This document shows positions 10,183 to 21,362 of a DNA stretch of 64,000 nucleotides, one piece after another (position 1 is the first letter of the stretch; each line of letters starts with the position of its first letter). The DNA comes from Pontiellaceae bacterium. GTDB lineage: Bacteria; Verrucomicrobiota; Kiritimatiellia; Kiritimatiellales; Pontiellaceae. The notes below the pieces were generated by a model. That model was not told where the DNA came from. It made no database searches and worked only from the letters and a program-made list of their open reading frames with translations. Where the stretch lies: NCBI GenBank assembly GCA_016937945.1, contig JAFGVP010000006.1, forward strand, positions 1 through 64,000, written 5' to 3'. The translations under genes and the position numbers were made by a program.

Positions 10183-11667
10183 ATGTCTAAGCAGTTCATT
10201 GTTGTCGATAGAATCGAGGATTGGGGACCGTTTTTCCCCAGCGAAAATCTGATTTCGGCGGAGCAGTATCTCGGATCCGATCCGTCTCCCGAGCTGCCGG
10301 CGCAGGTAATCAATCTGTGTCGTGACTATAAATATCTGGGCAAGGGCTATTACTGCTCGCTGCTGGCCGAGGCGCGCGGAGACCGGGTGATTCCCTCGGT
10401 TCGCACGATTAATGACCTGAGCCGGCGCCGCATGTACACCCTCGGGCTTTCGGCACTGGAAAAGCTGGTGAAGAATAAAAAGACCCATCAGGGAAAATCC
10501 GAACTGACCGCCTACGAATTCCGGATCTATTTTGGTACAACCGTGGTGGAAGAGCTTCAGGGGCTTGCCCGCCAGCTGTTTGAAATCTTTCCGTGCCCGA
10601 TTCTGAACGTCGGTTTTAAACGGGTGGAACAGACCTGGGCGATTGAAAGCGTCAAGCCGCTCTCGATTCACCAGCTGTCCGACACCGGGCAGGACGAGTT
10701 TGCTGCCGCGCTTGATCAGTTCAGCCGCAAGGTATGGCGCCGGCCGCGCCGCAAGAAGCGTTATGCCTACGACCTGGCCATGCTTGTTGATCCGAACGAA
10801 GCATTACCGCCCAGCTGTAAAAAGGCGCTGGATAATTTTGTGCAGGCGGGCCGGCAGATCGGCATTGATACGGAAATCATCGGCAAGAAGGATTATCCGC
10901 GCCTGACGGAATATGACGCGCTTTTCATCCGCGAAACCACGGCGGTGGACCACCATACCTACCAGTTTGCGCAAAAGGCCGAATTTGCCCACATGCCGGT
11001 GATCGACGATCCCAATTCCATCCTGAAATGCGCGAACAAAGTTTACCTGGCCGAACTGCTCCGCGAGAATGAACTGGCGACGCCGCGCACCGAAATCCTT
11101 TATCGCGATCAGGGCGCCGCGCTGGAACGCGCTGCCGACCTGCTCGGGTTTCCGCTGGTCCTGAAAATTCCCGACGGATCCTTTTCGCGGGGCGTACACA
11201 AAGCCTCGAATATGGTGGAATTAAAGGATCGGGCCCGGGAGCTGTTCCAGTCGTCCGTACTCGTGCTGGCGCAGGAGTTTATGTACACGGATTTTGACTG
11301 GCGGGTCGGGGTGCTCGGCGGGCGTCCGCTGTTTGCCTGTAAATACTTCATGTCAGCCGGCCATTGGCAGATCTACAACCATTCGGCCAAGAGTTCTGCA
11401 CGGTCCGGCGGTTTTGAAACGATGGCGATTGAGCAGGCGCCGGCGGAAGCAATCAAGCTGGCGGTCAAGGCCTGCGGGCTGATTGGAAACGGATTATACG
11501 GCGTGGATATCAAGCAAAGCGGCGATCGTTTTTCTGTAATCGAAATCAACGACAATCCCAATATTGACGCCGGCGTCGAGGACCTTCACCTTGGCAAACT
11601 TTGTTACCTGCGCGTGATGGAACACTTCTACAGCGAGATGGAGCGGTTCCGCTACGGAGCCCGATAA
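10183..11667 (+). CDS. RimK-type ATP-grasp ligase with N-terminal RLAN domain
   Basis: A 494-residue protein. Residues 1-170 match the RimK-like ATP-grasp N-terminal (RLAN) region: FIVVDRIEDW, INLCRDYKYLGKGYYCSLLAEARG. The second half is an ATP-grasp ligase with FPLVLKIPDGSFSRGV (nucleotide-binding loop), DWRVGVLGG and the metal-binding EINDNPNID near the end. RimK-type enzymes form amide bonds by activating a carboxylate as acyl phosphate, often adding glutamate or another amino acid. The acceptor and amino acid are unknown here. It is coupled to the upstream GNAT gene with a 3-bp gap. The family is secure; the product is not. Confidence 0.9.
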   Translation: MSKQFIVVDRIEDWGPFFPSENLISAEQYLGSDPSPELPAQVINLCRDYKYLGKGYYCSLLAEARGDRVIPSVRTINDLSRRRMYTLGLSALEKLVKNKKTHQGKSELTAYEFRIYFGTTVVEELQGLARQLFEIFPCPILNVGFKRVEQTWAIESVKPLSIHQLSDTGQDEFAAALDQFSRKVWRRPRRKKRYAYDLAMLVDPNEALPPSCKKALDNFVQAGRQIGIDTEIIGKKDYPRLTEYDALFIRETTAVDHHTYQFAQKAEFAHMPVIDDPNSILKCANKVYLAELLRENELATPRTEILYRDQGAALERAADLLGFPLVLKIPDGSFSRGVHKASNMVELKDRARELFQSSVLVLAQEFMYTDFDWRVGVLGGRPLFACKYFMSAGHWQIYNHSAKSSARSGGFETMAIEQAPAEAIKLAVKACGLIGNGLYGVDIKQSGDRFSVIEINDNPNIDAGVEDLHLGKLCYLRVMEHFYSEMERFRYGAR

Positions 11668-11773
11668 TTCTGTCGGCGCTTTTGTGGAAAGTCTTTGGAT
11701 TGTATTTACGGATGTTGCGCCCATGTGCTATTTCCGGAAGATCGTTTCATAATCAAGGGAAAGGGAGAGAAAA

Positions 11774-12037
11774 ATGAGTAAGGTATTGTTCGAAAATGCT
11801 GACAAAAAAGTGCCGGCAGCAATTTGTGGAATTCTTCTGGGATCCTTTGGTGTCCATAAGTTTATTCTGGGCTACACCAAGGAAGGAATCATTATGCTGG
11901 CCGTTACGCTGGTCACCTGCGGGGTTGGTGCATCCATTATGGGTATCATCGGCCTGGTAGAAGGAATCCTCTACCTGACCAAATCGGATGAAGAATTTGT
12001 TTCCACCTACGGCAACGGCGAAAAGGGCTGGTTCTAA
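11774..12037 (+). CDS. TM2 domain membrane protein
   Basis: An 87-residue protein with two predicted TM helices (about 15-33 and 38-65) and the TM2 pattern, including GSFGVHKFILGY and a glycine-rich second helix (CGVGASIMGIIGLVEGI). SD GGGAGAG precedes the ATG. TM2 proteins are small inner-membrane proteins without a settled bacterial function. A terminator follows at 12158-12194. Confidence 0.88.
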   Translation: MSKVLFENADKKVPAAICGILLGSFGVHKFILGYTKEGIIMLAVTLVTCGVGASIMGIIGLVEGILYLTKSDEEFVSTYGNGEKGWF

Positions 12038-12076
12038 AAGGCTCTCCGAAGCGCTTTAGAGCATATTTCTTTTTAG

Positions 12077-12119
12077 GCAGGCGAGCCGCCTGCGATACGT
12101 ACCGCCGCCGGCCCGGCGG
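12077..12119. repeat. GC-rich dispersed palindrome, single copy
   Basis: GCAGGCGAGCCGCCTGCGATACG (12077-12099) differs at two positions from the unit repeated three times at 48769-48860. It is followed by the palindrome CCGCCGGCCCGGCGG (12105-12119). It lies between the TM2 gene and its terminator and looks like a REP-type intergenic element. Confidence 0.6.
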
Positions 12120-12157
12120 CTTTGAAAAATTAAAGCGAACATGCTCCGGATCGCGAT

Positions 12158-12194
12158 AAAACCCTCATGCATTTTCATGCAATGAGGGTTTTTT
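12158..12194. terminator. Bidirectional terminator between TM2 gene and ahpF
   Basis: AAA-ACCCTCAT (12158-12168) pairs with ATGAGGGT (12182-12189), followed by TTTTT. The A-run on the left and T-run on the right let it serve both convergent genes. Confidence 0.9.
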
Positions 12195-12217
12195 GCGTTG
12201 GGTGCGATTGGTCCGGA

Positions 12218-13789
12218 TCAACTTTTCCGCGGCGGTTTCGGCAACTGCTCAATGTTGCCGCGGGCAAAATCCTCGAAGGCGCTGAGGCCGGCTTTGGCGC
12301 CTTCGCCCATCGCGACGATGATCTGCTTGTACGGAACATCGGTCACATCGCCGCAGGCGTAGATGCCGGTTCGCTGCGTCCGGCAGTGTCCATCCACCAC
12401 GATTTCCCCGCGCTGGTTCAGCTCGACGATCTCCTGGAAAAAGGCGCTGTTGGGCACGAGCCCGATCTGTACAAAGATTCCGTCTGCCGGAATGGTTTCA
12501 ACGGCTTCTGTTGTGCGGTTTTTCACTTCGATGCCGGCTACTTTGTCGCCGTTGTCCAGTACGCGGGTGGACTGACTGTTGGTCAGGACACGGGCGTTGG
12601 GCAATGAGTTAAGCTTGTCGACCAGCACGCCGTCGGCCCTCAGCGCATCACCATATTCAATCAGCACAACGGACTCGCAGATGCCGGCCAGATCGATCGC
12701 GGCTTCCACGCCGGAGTTTCCTCCTCCGACCACGATGACCGGTTTGTTCTGGTAGAACGGGCCATCGCAGTGCGGGCAGAAGGCCACGCCGCGTCCGATG
12801 TTTTCCCGTTCACCGGGGATTCCAAGCTGCCGCCATTTTGCGCCGGTCGCCAGTACCAGCGCGCCGGTGGTCACAATCTCCCCGCCCTTCATGTGCAGGG
12901 TTTTGCGCGGTCCGTCCTCAATGTTCTCAACACGGCGGTTTTCGAGAATCTCAATCGGGTAGGCATCGAGATGCTTGAAGAGATCGGCCGCCAGCTGCGG
13001 GCCTTCGGTGTAGGGGATTGATATCAGGTTTTCAATGCCCTTGGTTTCATTCACCTGACCGCCGATGCGTTCGGCAATGATGGCGGTTTTAAGTCCTTTG
13101 CGCGCGGTATAGATGGCCGCCGCCACGCCGGCGGGGCCGCCGCCGATGATGGCAACGTCATATTCCTTCAGCTCACCCTGCTGTTCGACGGGATCGGAGC
13201 CAAAGTGCGCTTCCAGTTTTTCAAGCAGGTCGGCGAGGTTGGCCTTGCCGGCATGCAGCAGTTTTTCGGCAGCAAATACGGCCGGAACGCCCTGGATCTT
13301 GCGGGATAGAATCTCTTCCTGGAAGTGGGTTCCTTCCACCATCTCATGCTTGAAATCGTCGTGAATGAGCGCCATCAGGTTGAGCGCCTGTACGACATCG
13401 GGGCAGTTGACGCAACTGGTGGATACATAGCTGGTCAGGCGGACGGGGCCTTTGAGCGCCTTGATCCGCTGTTGAATACCTTCATCCGGCAGCTTGCCTT
13501 TGCCGTCGGCATTGAGAATCGCGAGAATAAGGGTGGTGAATTCGTGGCCTCCGGGAATGCCTTTGAATTCGATCGGCAGCGTGCATCCGTTCTTTTCGAT
13601 GCGGAAGCGCAGGTCGTTGATCGGGCGTTCCTCGATTTCAATTTTATCCGATGTCGAGGCCACATCGCGCATCATAGCAACGAGGTCGTTTTGCGCCGGA
13701 TGACCGTGCGCTTCAATGACAATGCGGTAATTTGCCTCAAGATTGGCGAATACAGTTTTCAGCTGTTGTAAGGTTGCTTGATCCAACAT
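12218..13789 (-). CDS. ahpF: Alkyl hydroperoxide reductase subunit F
   Basis: A 523-residue flavoprotein disulfide reductase that passes electrons from NAD(P)H to AhpC. The N-terminal tandem thioredoxin-like region carries CVNC (126-129). An FAD-binding [10 protein letters not shown] follows at about 216, the active-site disulfide CPHC is at 338-341, and a second nucleotide-binding [10 protein letters not shown] comes after it. All redox centres are present and the length is normal. It is third in the likely ahpC - FMN reductase - ahpF operon, 58 bp after the FMN reductase start-to-stop boundary, and is probably induced through the block upstream of ahpC. Confidence 0.97.
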   Translation of the reverse strand: MLDQATLQQLKTVFANLEANYRIVIEAHGHPAQNDLVAMMRDVASTSDKIEIEERPINDLRFRIEKNGCTLPIEFKGIPGGHEFTTLILAILNADGKGKLPDEGIQQRIKALKGPVRLTSYVSTSCVNCPDVVQALNLMALIHDDFKHEMVEGTHFQEEILSRKIQGVPAVFAAEKLLHAGKANLADLLEKLEAHFGSDPVEQQGELKEYDVAIIGGGPAGVAAAIYTARKGLKTAIIAERIGGQVNETKGIENLISIPYTEGPQLAADLFKHLDAYPIEILENRRVENIEDGPRKTLHMKGGEIVTTGALVLATGAKWRQLGIPGERENIGRGVAFCPHCDGPFYQNKPVIVVGGGNSGVEAAIDLAGICESVVLIEYGDALRADGVLVDKLNSLPNARVLTNSQSTRVLDNGDKVAGIEVKNRTTEAVETIPADGIFVQIGLVPNSAFFQEIVELNQRGEIVVDGHCRTQRTGIYACGDVTDVPYKQIIVAMGEGAKAGLSAFEDFARGNIEQLPKPPRKS

Positions 13790-13847
13790 GGTTTTTCCTT
13801 GGTGTTATCCGTCTTCGTGATGAAAGAGGTTGTTCAATCTGTTTATG

Positions 13848-14408
13848 TCAGGCCGGAACCAGTTCCTGCAGAAGATGGTTTTCAAACGCGGTCACGTTCT
13901 CTTTCAGTCGTTCATCCTCTGATAAATCTGTAATGAGATTCTGCTTTGCATCAAAGGCGTCATGAAATGCCGGCAGATAAAAATCCGCGTAAACTGCTGA
14001 TGCGCCCCAGTGCGGGACGACCGCTCTCATGGTGGCGAGATTGTTTCGTCCTCCGCCGGGGCCGGGAGCCGTACTCGTAAGGAATACCGGTTTATCCTGA
14101 AAGATTTTTCCATCCATGCGGGAAATCCAGTCGATGATGTTTTTGAAGAACGCGGGCATCATGCCGTTGTGTTCGGGCGAAGCAATCATGAAAGCATCGT
14201 GTGCATCAAACAGGCGGCGCAGCTGCTGGATATTTTGCGGAAAGCCATTGGTCTGCTGAAGTTCCTCGGAATAGATCGGCGCATCAAATTCCCGCAGATC
14301 AATCAGCGTGATCTCGGCGTTGCGAACCTGATCCGCTGCATATTCGAGCAGTTTCCGGTTGATGGAGTTCGAAGCGTTGCTTCCGGCAAATGCGAGGATC
14401 TTTTTCAT
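13848..14408 (-). CDS. NADPH-dependent FMN reductase family protein
   Basis: A 186-residue flavodoxin-like protein. The FMN phosphate loop is AGSNASNSINRKLL at the N-terminus, and SPEHNGMMPAFFKNIIDW is the family signature. Members reduce FMN, quinones or other substrates with NAD(P)H. It sits between ahpC and ahpF on the same strand, so it is probably part of the peroxide response. Its own substrate is unknown. Confidence 0.9.
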   Translation of the reverse strand: MKKILAFAGSNASNSINRKLLEYAADQVRNAEITLIDLREFDAPIYSEELQQTNGFPQNIQQLRRLFDAHDAFMIASPEHNGMMPAFFKNIIDWISRMDGKIFQDKPVFLTSTAPGPGGGRNNLATMRAVVPHWGASAVYADFYLPAFHDAFDAKQNLITDLSEDERLKENVTAFENHLLQELVPA

Positions 14409-14442
14409 GATGTTTCTTCCCGTCTCATGGAGGGATTTTTCC

Positions 14443-14475
14443 CCGGCCGCCTGAAGGCCGCCTGAAGGCGGCCGG
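14443..14475. repeat. GC hairpin between ahpC and FMN reductase
   Basis: CCGGCCGCCT (14443-14452) pairs perfectly with AGGCGGCCGG (14466-14475). The loop contains a second GGCCGCCTGAA copy, so an alternative 8-bp hairpin is also possible. There is no T-tract, so it may be an mRNA-stabilising or partial-termination element that raises AhpC over the downstream genes. Confidence 0.7.
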
Positions 14476-14490
14476 AGATCGGGTGGGGGA

Positions 14491-15054
14491 CTAGATTTTA
14501 CCTACGAGATCCAGACCGGGGGTCAGTGTGTCGGAACCCGGCTGCCAGTTGGCGGGACAAACCTGATCGCCGTGCTCGTGGACAAACTTGGCGGCTTCCA
14601 GCTTACGAAGCGCTTCCGCCGCGCTGCGGCCGATACCGAGGTCGTGGATCTCAGCGGTCTTCAGTACGCCATTCGGATCGATGATGAACGTTCCGCGAAG
14701 CGCCAGACCTTCGTTGTCGATGTATACACCAAACAGTTTGCTCACGGTTCCGGTCGGGTCGGCGCCCATCAGGTAGTTGACCTTGCTGATCGCCGGCGAT
14801 TCATCGTGCCATGCCTTGTGAACAAAGGCGGTGTCGGTGCTGACCGAAATCACTTCAGCGCCGGCGGCCTGGAATTTCGGGTAGAGATCGGCCACCTCTT
14901 CGAGTTCGGTCGGGCAGACGAAGGTAAAGTCGGCGGGGTAGAATACGACAACCACCCATTTGCCCTTGTAGTCCGACAGCTTGATATCCTTGATTTCATC
15001 ATTCTGGAATGCGGCCATCTTGAATTCCGGTACTTCCTGTCCAATCTTGATCAT
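14491..15054 (-). CDS. ahpC: Peroxiredoxin AhpC (alkyl hydroperoxide reductase subunit C)
   Basis: A 187-residue typical 2-Cys peroxiredoxin. The peroxidatic Cys is in DFTFVCPTELEEVADLYP (about residue 47) and the resolving Cys in DQVCPANW near the C-terminus. It reduces H2O2 and organic hydroperoxides and is recycled by AhpF. SD AAGGAG precedes the ATG. A block of about 50 bp shared with the katG-oxyR intergenic region lies upstream, pointing to OxyR control. Confidence 0.97.
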   Translation of the reverse strand: MIKIGQEVPEFKMAAFQNDEIKDIKLSDYKGKWVVVVFYPADFTFVCPTELEEVADLYPKFQAAGAEVISVSTDTAFVHKAWHDESPAISKVNYLMGADPTGTVSKLFGVYIDNEGLALRGTFIIDPNGVLKTAEIHDLGIGRSAAEALRKLEAAKFVHEHGDQVCPANWQPGSDTLTPGLDLVGKI

Positions 15055-15123
15055 TTTTTTCTCCTTGTTTGAGTTAACACTTCATTTGTTTTCTATCGAT
15101 GCAGCTGAATATGCCCGAATCGC

Positions 15124-15174
15124 GTGCATATGTAAAATTTATAGAATTTACCGCATTGATAAGTAATGATTATG
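15124..15174 (-). promoter_or_regulatory. Predicted OxyR operator/promoter block of ahpC
   Basis: This stretch aligns without gaps to 17584-17634. A 15-bp core AAAATTTATAGAATT is identical, then ACCG and GATAAGT at the same spacing. It has the same orientation relative to ahpC as the second copy has to katG. ATTTATA and GATAAGT make an imperfect dyad. OxyR is the obvious candidate because its gene is adjacent; binding is inferred. Confidence 0.65.
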
Positions 15175-15197
15175 AGTCATGTGAGGCCTTAACGAAG

Positions 15198-15227
15198 TCA
15201 GCCGCCCGAAAAGTTCCGGCCGGCTGA
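15198..15227. repeat. Inverted repeat downstream of katG
   Basis: TCAGCCG (15198-15204) pairs with CGGCTGA (15221-15227), with further partial pairing inside. It lies 31 bp beyond the katG stop. There is no good T-tract, so it is at best a weak terminator. Confidence 0.45.
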
Positions 15228-15257
15228 TCCGTGGTGAAAAATTTCAGCGTCCGGCAT

Positions 15258-17504
<2,247 letters not shown>

Positions 17505-17583
17505 TTACCATGCCTGCAATCCTCATCCTTTCAGGGGGTCTGCATGCTTCCCTTTTCGGCAGAAAGAACCATGAGGTGAAAGG

Positions 17584-17634
17584 GTGTATTTGCAAAATTT
17601 ATAGAATTAACCGTCGCGATAAGTTTGGTATATG
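17584..17634. promoter_or_regulatory. Predicted OxyR operator between katG and oxyR
   Basis: Second copy of the block at 15124-15174, with the same 15-bp core and GATAAGT at identical spacing. It lies about 120 bp before katG and immediately before oxyR. On the + strand, TTAACC (17607-17612) and TATATG (17629-17634) with a 16-bp gap could be the oxyR promoter, in which case the block overlaps it and would allow autoregulation. Confidence 0.65.
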
Positions 17635-17647
17635 TTACGTTGCGTGC

Positions 17648-18526
17648 ATGAATCTGCGAGCATTTGAATATCTGTTGGCTCTTGAAAAGCATGGCAGCTT
17701 TCGTCTGGCCGCCGAGGCGTGCAATGTAAGCCAGCCGGCGCTGAGCATCCAGATCAAGAAGATCGAAGAGGAGCTTGATGTCCTGTTGCTGGAGCGAAGC
17801 CAGAAAGGCTTTATGTTTACTCCGAGCGGGCTGGAGGTGCTCAAGCGTGCGCGCATTGTGATGCAGCAGGTGGAAGAGGTCGAAGGACTGGCGCAGATCT
17901 GGCACGATCCCTATTCCGGTGCACTCTCGCTCGGCGCATTCCCGACACTGGCGCCTTATTATTTTCCGCGCATTCTCGATCATCTGGTTGATGCCTATCC
18001 CAATCTGCAGGTGAATCTGGTCGAGGAAAAAACCCATGTCCTGATTGAACGGCTTCGGGACGGTTCGCTTGATGCCGCATTTCTCGCGCTGCCTGTGCAT
18101 GAGGAGCTGCTTGAGCATGGCGAAATTTTTACCGAGGAGTTTTATGTCGGCATTTCGCCGAAGCATCCGTGGGCCGGCCGTAAAACGATTGATTCTTCGC
18201 AGCTTGCCGCTGAGCCGCTGCTGCTGCTGGAAGAGGGACACTGCCTGCGCGGACAGGCGCTCGATTTCTGTTCGCATGAAGGACTCGGGGAGGTCCTGAA
18301 CTTTCGGGCCAGCTCCATGGAGACGCTTTTGCAGATGGTTTCCATGGGACGGGCGATTTCGCTGGTGCCGGAATGCGTTGCGAAAAAAAATCCTCATATC
18401 CATTACCTGAAATTCAAGGGCGGCGGTCCTGCACGCACGATTGGACTCTACTGGCGCAAATCGTCGGTCCGGCGCGATCTGATGCTCGAGCTGGTCGATG
18501 ATCTGGGGCGGGAGTACGGGGTATAG
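17648..18526 (+). CDS. oxyR: Hydrogen peroxide-sensing LysR regulator OxyR
   Basis: A 292-residue LysR-type regulator. The N-terminal winged HTH is NLRAFEYLLALEKHGSFRLA with SQPALSIQIKKIE as the recognition region. The effector domain holds Cys199 and Cys208 in GHCLRGQALDFC, the same residue numbers and context as the redox pair of E. coli OxyR, which forms a disulfide with H2O2. The ATG at 17648 gives the canonical N-terminus, although the frame is open back to 17510. Targets nearby are katG and probably the ahpC operon. Confidence 0.95.
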   Translation: MNLRAFEYLLALEKHGSFRLAAEACNVSQPALSIQIKKIEEELDVLLLERSQKGFMFTPSGLEVLKRARIVMQQVEEVEGLAQIWHDPYSGALSLGAFPTLAPYYFPRILDHLVDAYPNLQVNLVEEKTHVLIERLRDGSLDAAFLALPVHEELLEHGEIFTEEFYVGISPKHPWAGRKTIDSSQLAAEPLLLLEEGHCLRGQALDFCSHEGLGEVLNFRASSMETLLQMVSMGRAISLVPECVAKKNPHIHYLKFKGGGPARTIGLYWRKSSVRRDLMLELVDDLGREYGV

Positions 18527-18568
18527 CCTGCAGGCGCAGGAAGGATGGAATAATTCAAGGGGTGCAGT

Positions 18569-20014
18569 ATGACTAGAGGTAAATGGGTGCGTGCAAACAG
18601 ATGTTTATGGGTTGTGATGAGTCTCCTTGGTGCCGGCGTGGCATATGGCGCCGATGATGGCGGATACCGCACTTTTACCGGCAAGGACGGGCGGACCTTG
18701 CGGGCGCGTATTACCGAATATAACCGGGCAAAGAATGAGATCCGGATTGAGCGTCCGGCGGGTAAAACCGTCTGGGTGTCGCCCGGCATATTTGCCGAAT
18801 GCGACCATGCATACATTTCGGAATGGATTGAGGCCGACCGGTTTCTTTCTCCTCGTTCGCTGAACCTGAATCTGGATAAAAAGAGCAGCACCGGCTCGCA
18901 GGGTAAAGAGATTATTCATTATGAAATCAGCCTCAGGAACAGTTCCGGCCGGGATATGGAAAATGTGCAGATTGAATATCGCTACTTCCTTCAGCTATCC
19001 AGTTCCCGTTTTTCCATTTCAAAGCCGAAAAGGATGATTTCCGGGGTGGTTAAAGCCGGCTCGCTCGACGATGGCCGTACGGCAACCGTCCGAACGGCAA
19101 CGGCTATCGATTTCGAGGAATTTACGAAGGAATATACATCAACGTATAATGATCAATACGGCGTCTCGCATGAGACGAAATCCAAGGCGGAAAGCGTCGG
19201 GCATTGTGAAGTCCAGGGCATCTGGATCCGGATCCAGGGGCCGGATGTCGACGGCAAACCGACGTATCGCGAGTTGTGTCATCCGGAAAGTCTCTCGGCC
19301 GCTGTTCGGTGGAATGACGAGGAGCGCGTTCCCATGGAGGAGGACTTTACCTTTTGGAAGTCGTCTCAGCCGGACAAAAACATTATGTCGCTGGAGGAGA
19401 TCAGGAAGCGGGGAAAGGCCAAGGACGAGGCCGAGTATAAGGAATGGATGATGTTGGTGGAGGAGCAGCTCCGACTGGAGCCCGGCAAGGAGGAAATGAG
19501 CACGCTGGAGTCCGGTTTCCGGGTTTTCTATGAGCCTTCATATGATGAATACGGATCCCAGGCCTCAGTGGTCGGATTTAACTGCTTGAGGCGGGGATTG
19601 TATTCGGAGGCGGTTTACTGGCTGGAAATTCAGTTAAAGAGCCTCTGTAGCGCGAATCCGCCGGCGAATCTGGCGAAACACTTCAGTCCCGGCCCGGTCC
19701 GGCAGAAACTCGCCAATATTTACGCCTGCGGGGATGATGCCTCGGTGCGCAATGGCGCCAAAGCGGTTTCGTATGCAAAGACGGAGCTGGATAACGATGA
19801 AAAGAACGAAAATCTGATGGACCTGATGGCTCGCGCCTATGCGGCCAACGGACAGTTTGATCTCGCGGTCAAGATGCAGAAAAATGCCATAGACCGCTAT
19901 CAGAGAACCCGCGGGAAACAGGAAACCGATCGCACGCTCATCGCCTATAACAAGCGGCTTGAACTGTATGAGAGCGGAACGGCGTATGTTGAAACAGACG
20001 CGAGAAATCTGTAG
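18569..20014 (+). CDS. Secreted protein with SHD1-like N-terminal domain
   Basis: A 481-residue protein. An N-terminal hydrophobic segment (LWVVMSLLGAGVAYG) looks like a signal peptide. Residues 30-75 (YRTFTGKDGRTLRARITEY to VSPGIFAECDHAYISEW) resemble the small SH3-like SHD1 domain common in secreted proteins of Planctomycetes and Verrucomicrobia. The middle is beta-rich and unrecognised. The C-terminal 120 residues look helical with a TPR-like repeat (ENLMDLMARAYAANGQFDLAVKMQKNA). No enzyme motif is seen. Envelope location is likely and the function unknown. Confidence 0.65.
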   Translation: MTRGKWVRANRCLWVVMSLLGAGVAYGADDGGYRTFTGKDGRTLRARITEYNRAKNEIRIERPAGKTVWVSPGIFAECDHAYISEWIEADRFLSPRSLNLNLDKKSSTGSQGKEIIHYEISLRNSSGRDMENVQIEYRYFLQLSSSRFSISKPKRMISGVVKAGSLDDGRTATVRTATAIDFEEFTKEYTSTYNDQYGVSHETKSKAESVGHCEVQGIWIRIQGPDVDGKPTYRELCHPESLSAAVRWNDEERVPMEEDFTFWKSSQPDKNIMSLEEIRKRGKAKDEAEYKEWMMLVEEQLRLEPGKEEMSTLESGFRVFYEPSYDEYGSQASVVGFNCLRRGLYSEAVYWLEIQLKSLCSANPPANLAKHFSPGPVRQKLANIYACGDDASVRNGAKAVSYAKTELDNDEKNENLMDLMARAYAANGQFDLAVKMQKNAIDRYQRTRGKQETDRTLIAYNKRLELYESGTAYVETDARNL

Positions 20015-20106
20015 ATTTTTGTCCGTGATTGTATTTTTGGATGAGATATAGCATACGCTGTATCGGATGTGTGGCAGGCGGAAAGCCTGCGGAATAACAG
20101 GAGAAA

Positions 20107-20427
20107 ATGATGTCTGAATTCAATGATGTGACGGTGGTGCGCGAAGCGAATGTATATTTTGACGGCAAGGTGACGAGCCGGACGGTTCGGTTTGCGGATG
20201 GAACCCGTAAGACGCTCGGTTTTATGCAGCCCGGCGAGTATTCATTTGATACGGCGGCGGCTGAAGTGATGGAAATGCTCGGCGGTGAAATGGACGTGCT
20301 GCTTCCGGGATCGACCCATTGGAAGACGGTAACGGCGGGCGAGTCATTCGACGTTCCGGCCAATTCCAGGTTTGATCTCGTCGTCAAGACGTTCGCGGAC
20401 TATTGCTGCAGTTATATTGAGGCATAG
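20107..20427 (+). CDS. ppnP: Pyrimidine/purine nucleoside phosphorylase
   Basis: A 106-residue cupin-fold protein matching the YaiE/PpnP family along its length, including [26 protein letters not shown] and [13 protein letters not shown]. PpnP splits many nucleosides with phosphate into base and ribose-1-phosphate. SD AGGAG sits upstream; the second ATG at 20110 is an alternative start. Confidence 0.93.
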   Translation: MMSEFNDVTVVREANVYFDGKVTSRTVRFADGTRKTLGFMQPGEYSFDTAAAEVMEMLGGEMDVLLPGSTHWKTVTAGESFDVPANSRFDLVVKTFADYCCSYIEA

Positions 20428-20493
20428 CAGTCCGGAATAGAATGCGGACAATAGAGGCGAGCTGGCAGGTTCGCCTTTTTTTGTGGATATCCT

Positions 20494-21165
20494 ATGAAAA
20501 ACGGTTATGTCGGAATTGATGTGCAGTTGCAGCGTCCGTGCGCATTCGCGATTGTTAATGAGTCCGGCGCGCTGATTGAGTCCGGCTGGTTTTCGACGGT
20601 CGAAGAGGGGCAGGAAAAGCTGCGGCTGTTTGCGGAGGACTTTTCTCTCCATATCGGGATCGATGCGCCGCGATGCCCAATCCTTCATCCGCGGGCGTGG
20701 TATTGGGATGGAAGCCGTCAGTCGTGGCGAGGCCGTCGTTCGGCGGATAAAGGGCTGGGACGGCATTGCGAAGTGGCGGTAAAAGCTTTGGGACTGGCAA
20801 ATCCGCAATGGACGCCTATGGCGGGTAACGCGCCGGATTGGATGGAACTCGGGTTTATGCTGTTTAATGCGCTGAACGGCATCGGAAAAACCTATGAAGC
20901 ATTTCCTTCCGCCGCATATTCCGTGCTGCAGGACGATCCATCGGTTTCGCTGACCCTTCATTTTTCACAGATGAAGCCGGGACCAAAGGATATGCTGGAT
21001 GCCTTTATGGCCGCGGCGACTGTGCGCGAGTTTGTCGAGGGACGCGGTTCGGAGGTGGGCGGCGGCGATGGCCTGGGAACGATTATATTGCCGCGCCCCG
21101 TCCGGGATATGGCCTCCGCTGTACTGGCGTGGCCGGATCCCGGATTCCATGATGCTCTTCAGTAA
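20494..21165 (+). CDS. DUF429 family protein
   Basis: A 223-residue protein starting YVGIDVQLQRPCAFAIV, the RNase H-like beginning of the DUF429 family, with YEAFPSAAYSVL, KDMLDAFMAAATVREF and GGDGLGTIILP downstream, all typical of this family. The conserved acidic residues (GIDV, IGIDAPR, DMLDAF) suggest a metal-dependent nuclease-like fold. The biochemical role is not known to me. There is no close operon partner; a CCCGA-TCGGG hairpin follows the stop. Confidence 0.7.
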   Translation: MKNGYVGIDVQLQRPCAFAIVNESGALIESGWFSTVEEGQEKLRLFAEDFSLHIGIDAPRCPILHPRAWYWDGSRQSWRGRRSADKGLGRHCEVAVKALGLANPQWTPMAGNAPDWMELGFMLFNALNGIGKTYEAFPSAAYSVLQDDPSVSLTLHFSQMKPGPKDMLDAFMAAATVREFVEGRGSEVGGGDGLGTIILPRPVRDMASAVLAWPDPGFHDALQ

Positions 21166-21362
21166 CCCGACCTTCGGGAATGGAACCGTTAATGGATGCT
21201 GATAAGCGTTTATACGGAGCTGTTTGTAAAATATTCCTTGATCATCCGGAAGGTGATGCTGTCACTGAATCAGTGTGGAGAACGTAAGTGCCGGCATTGC
21301 TAACCATTCGCGTTTATTCATGTTCATTCACGGTTTGTCATTGCCGTTTCTAGGCTAACAGG

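Noticed and set aside
21166-21362. tRNA or small RNA in the gap after the DUF429 gene
   Set aside because: No cloverleaf is visible; only short hairpins such as CACTGA-TCAGTG occur, which are unremarkable.
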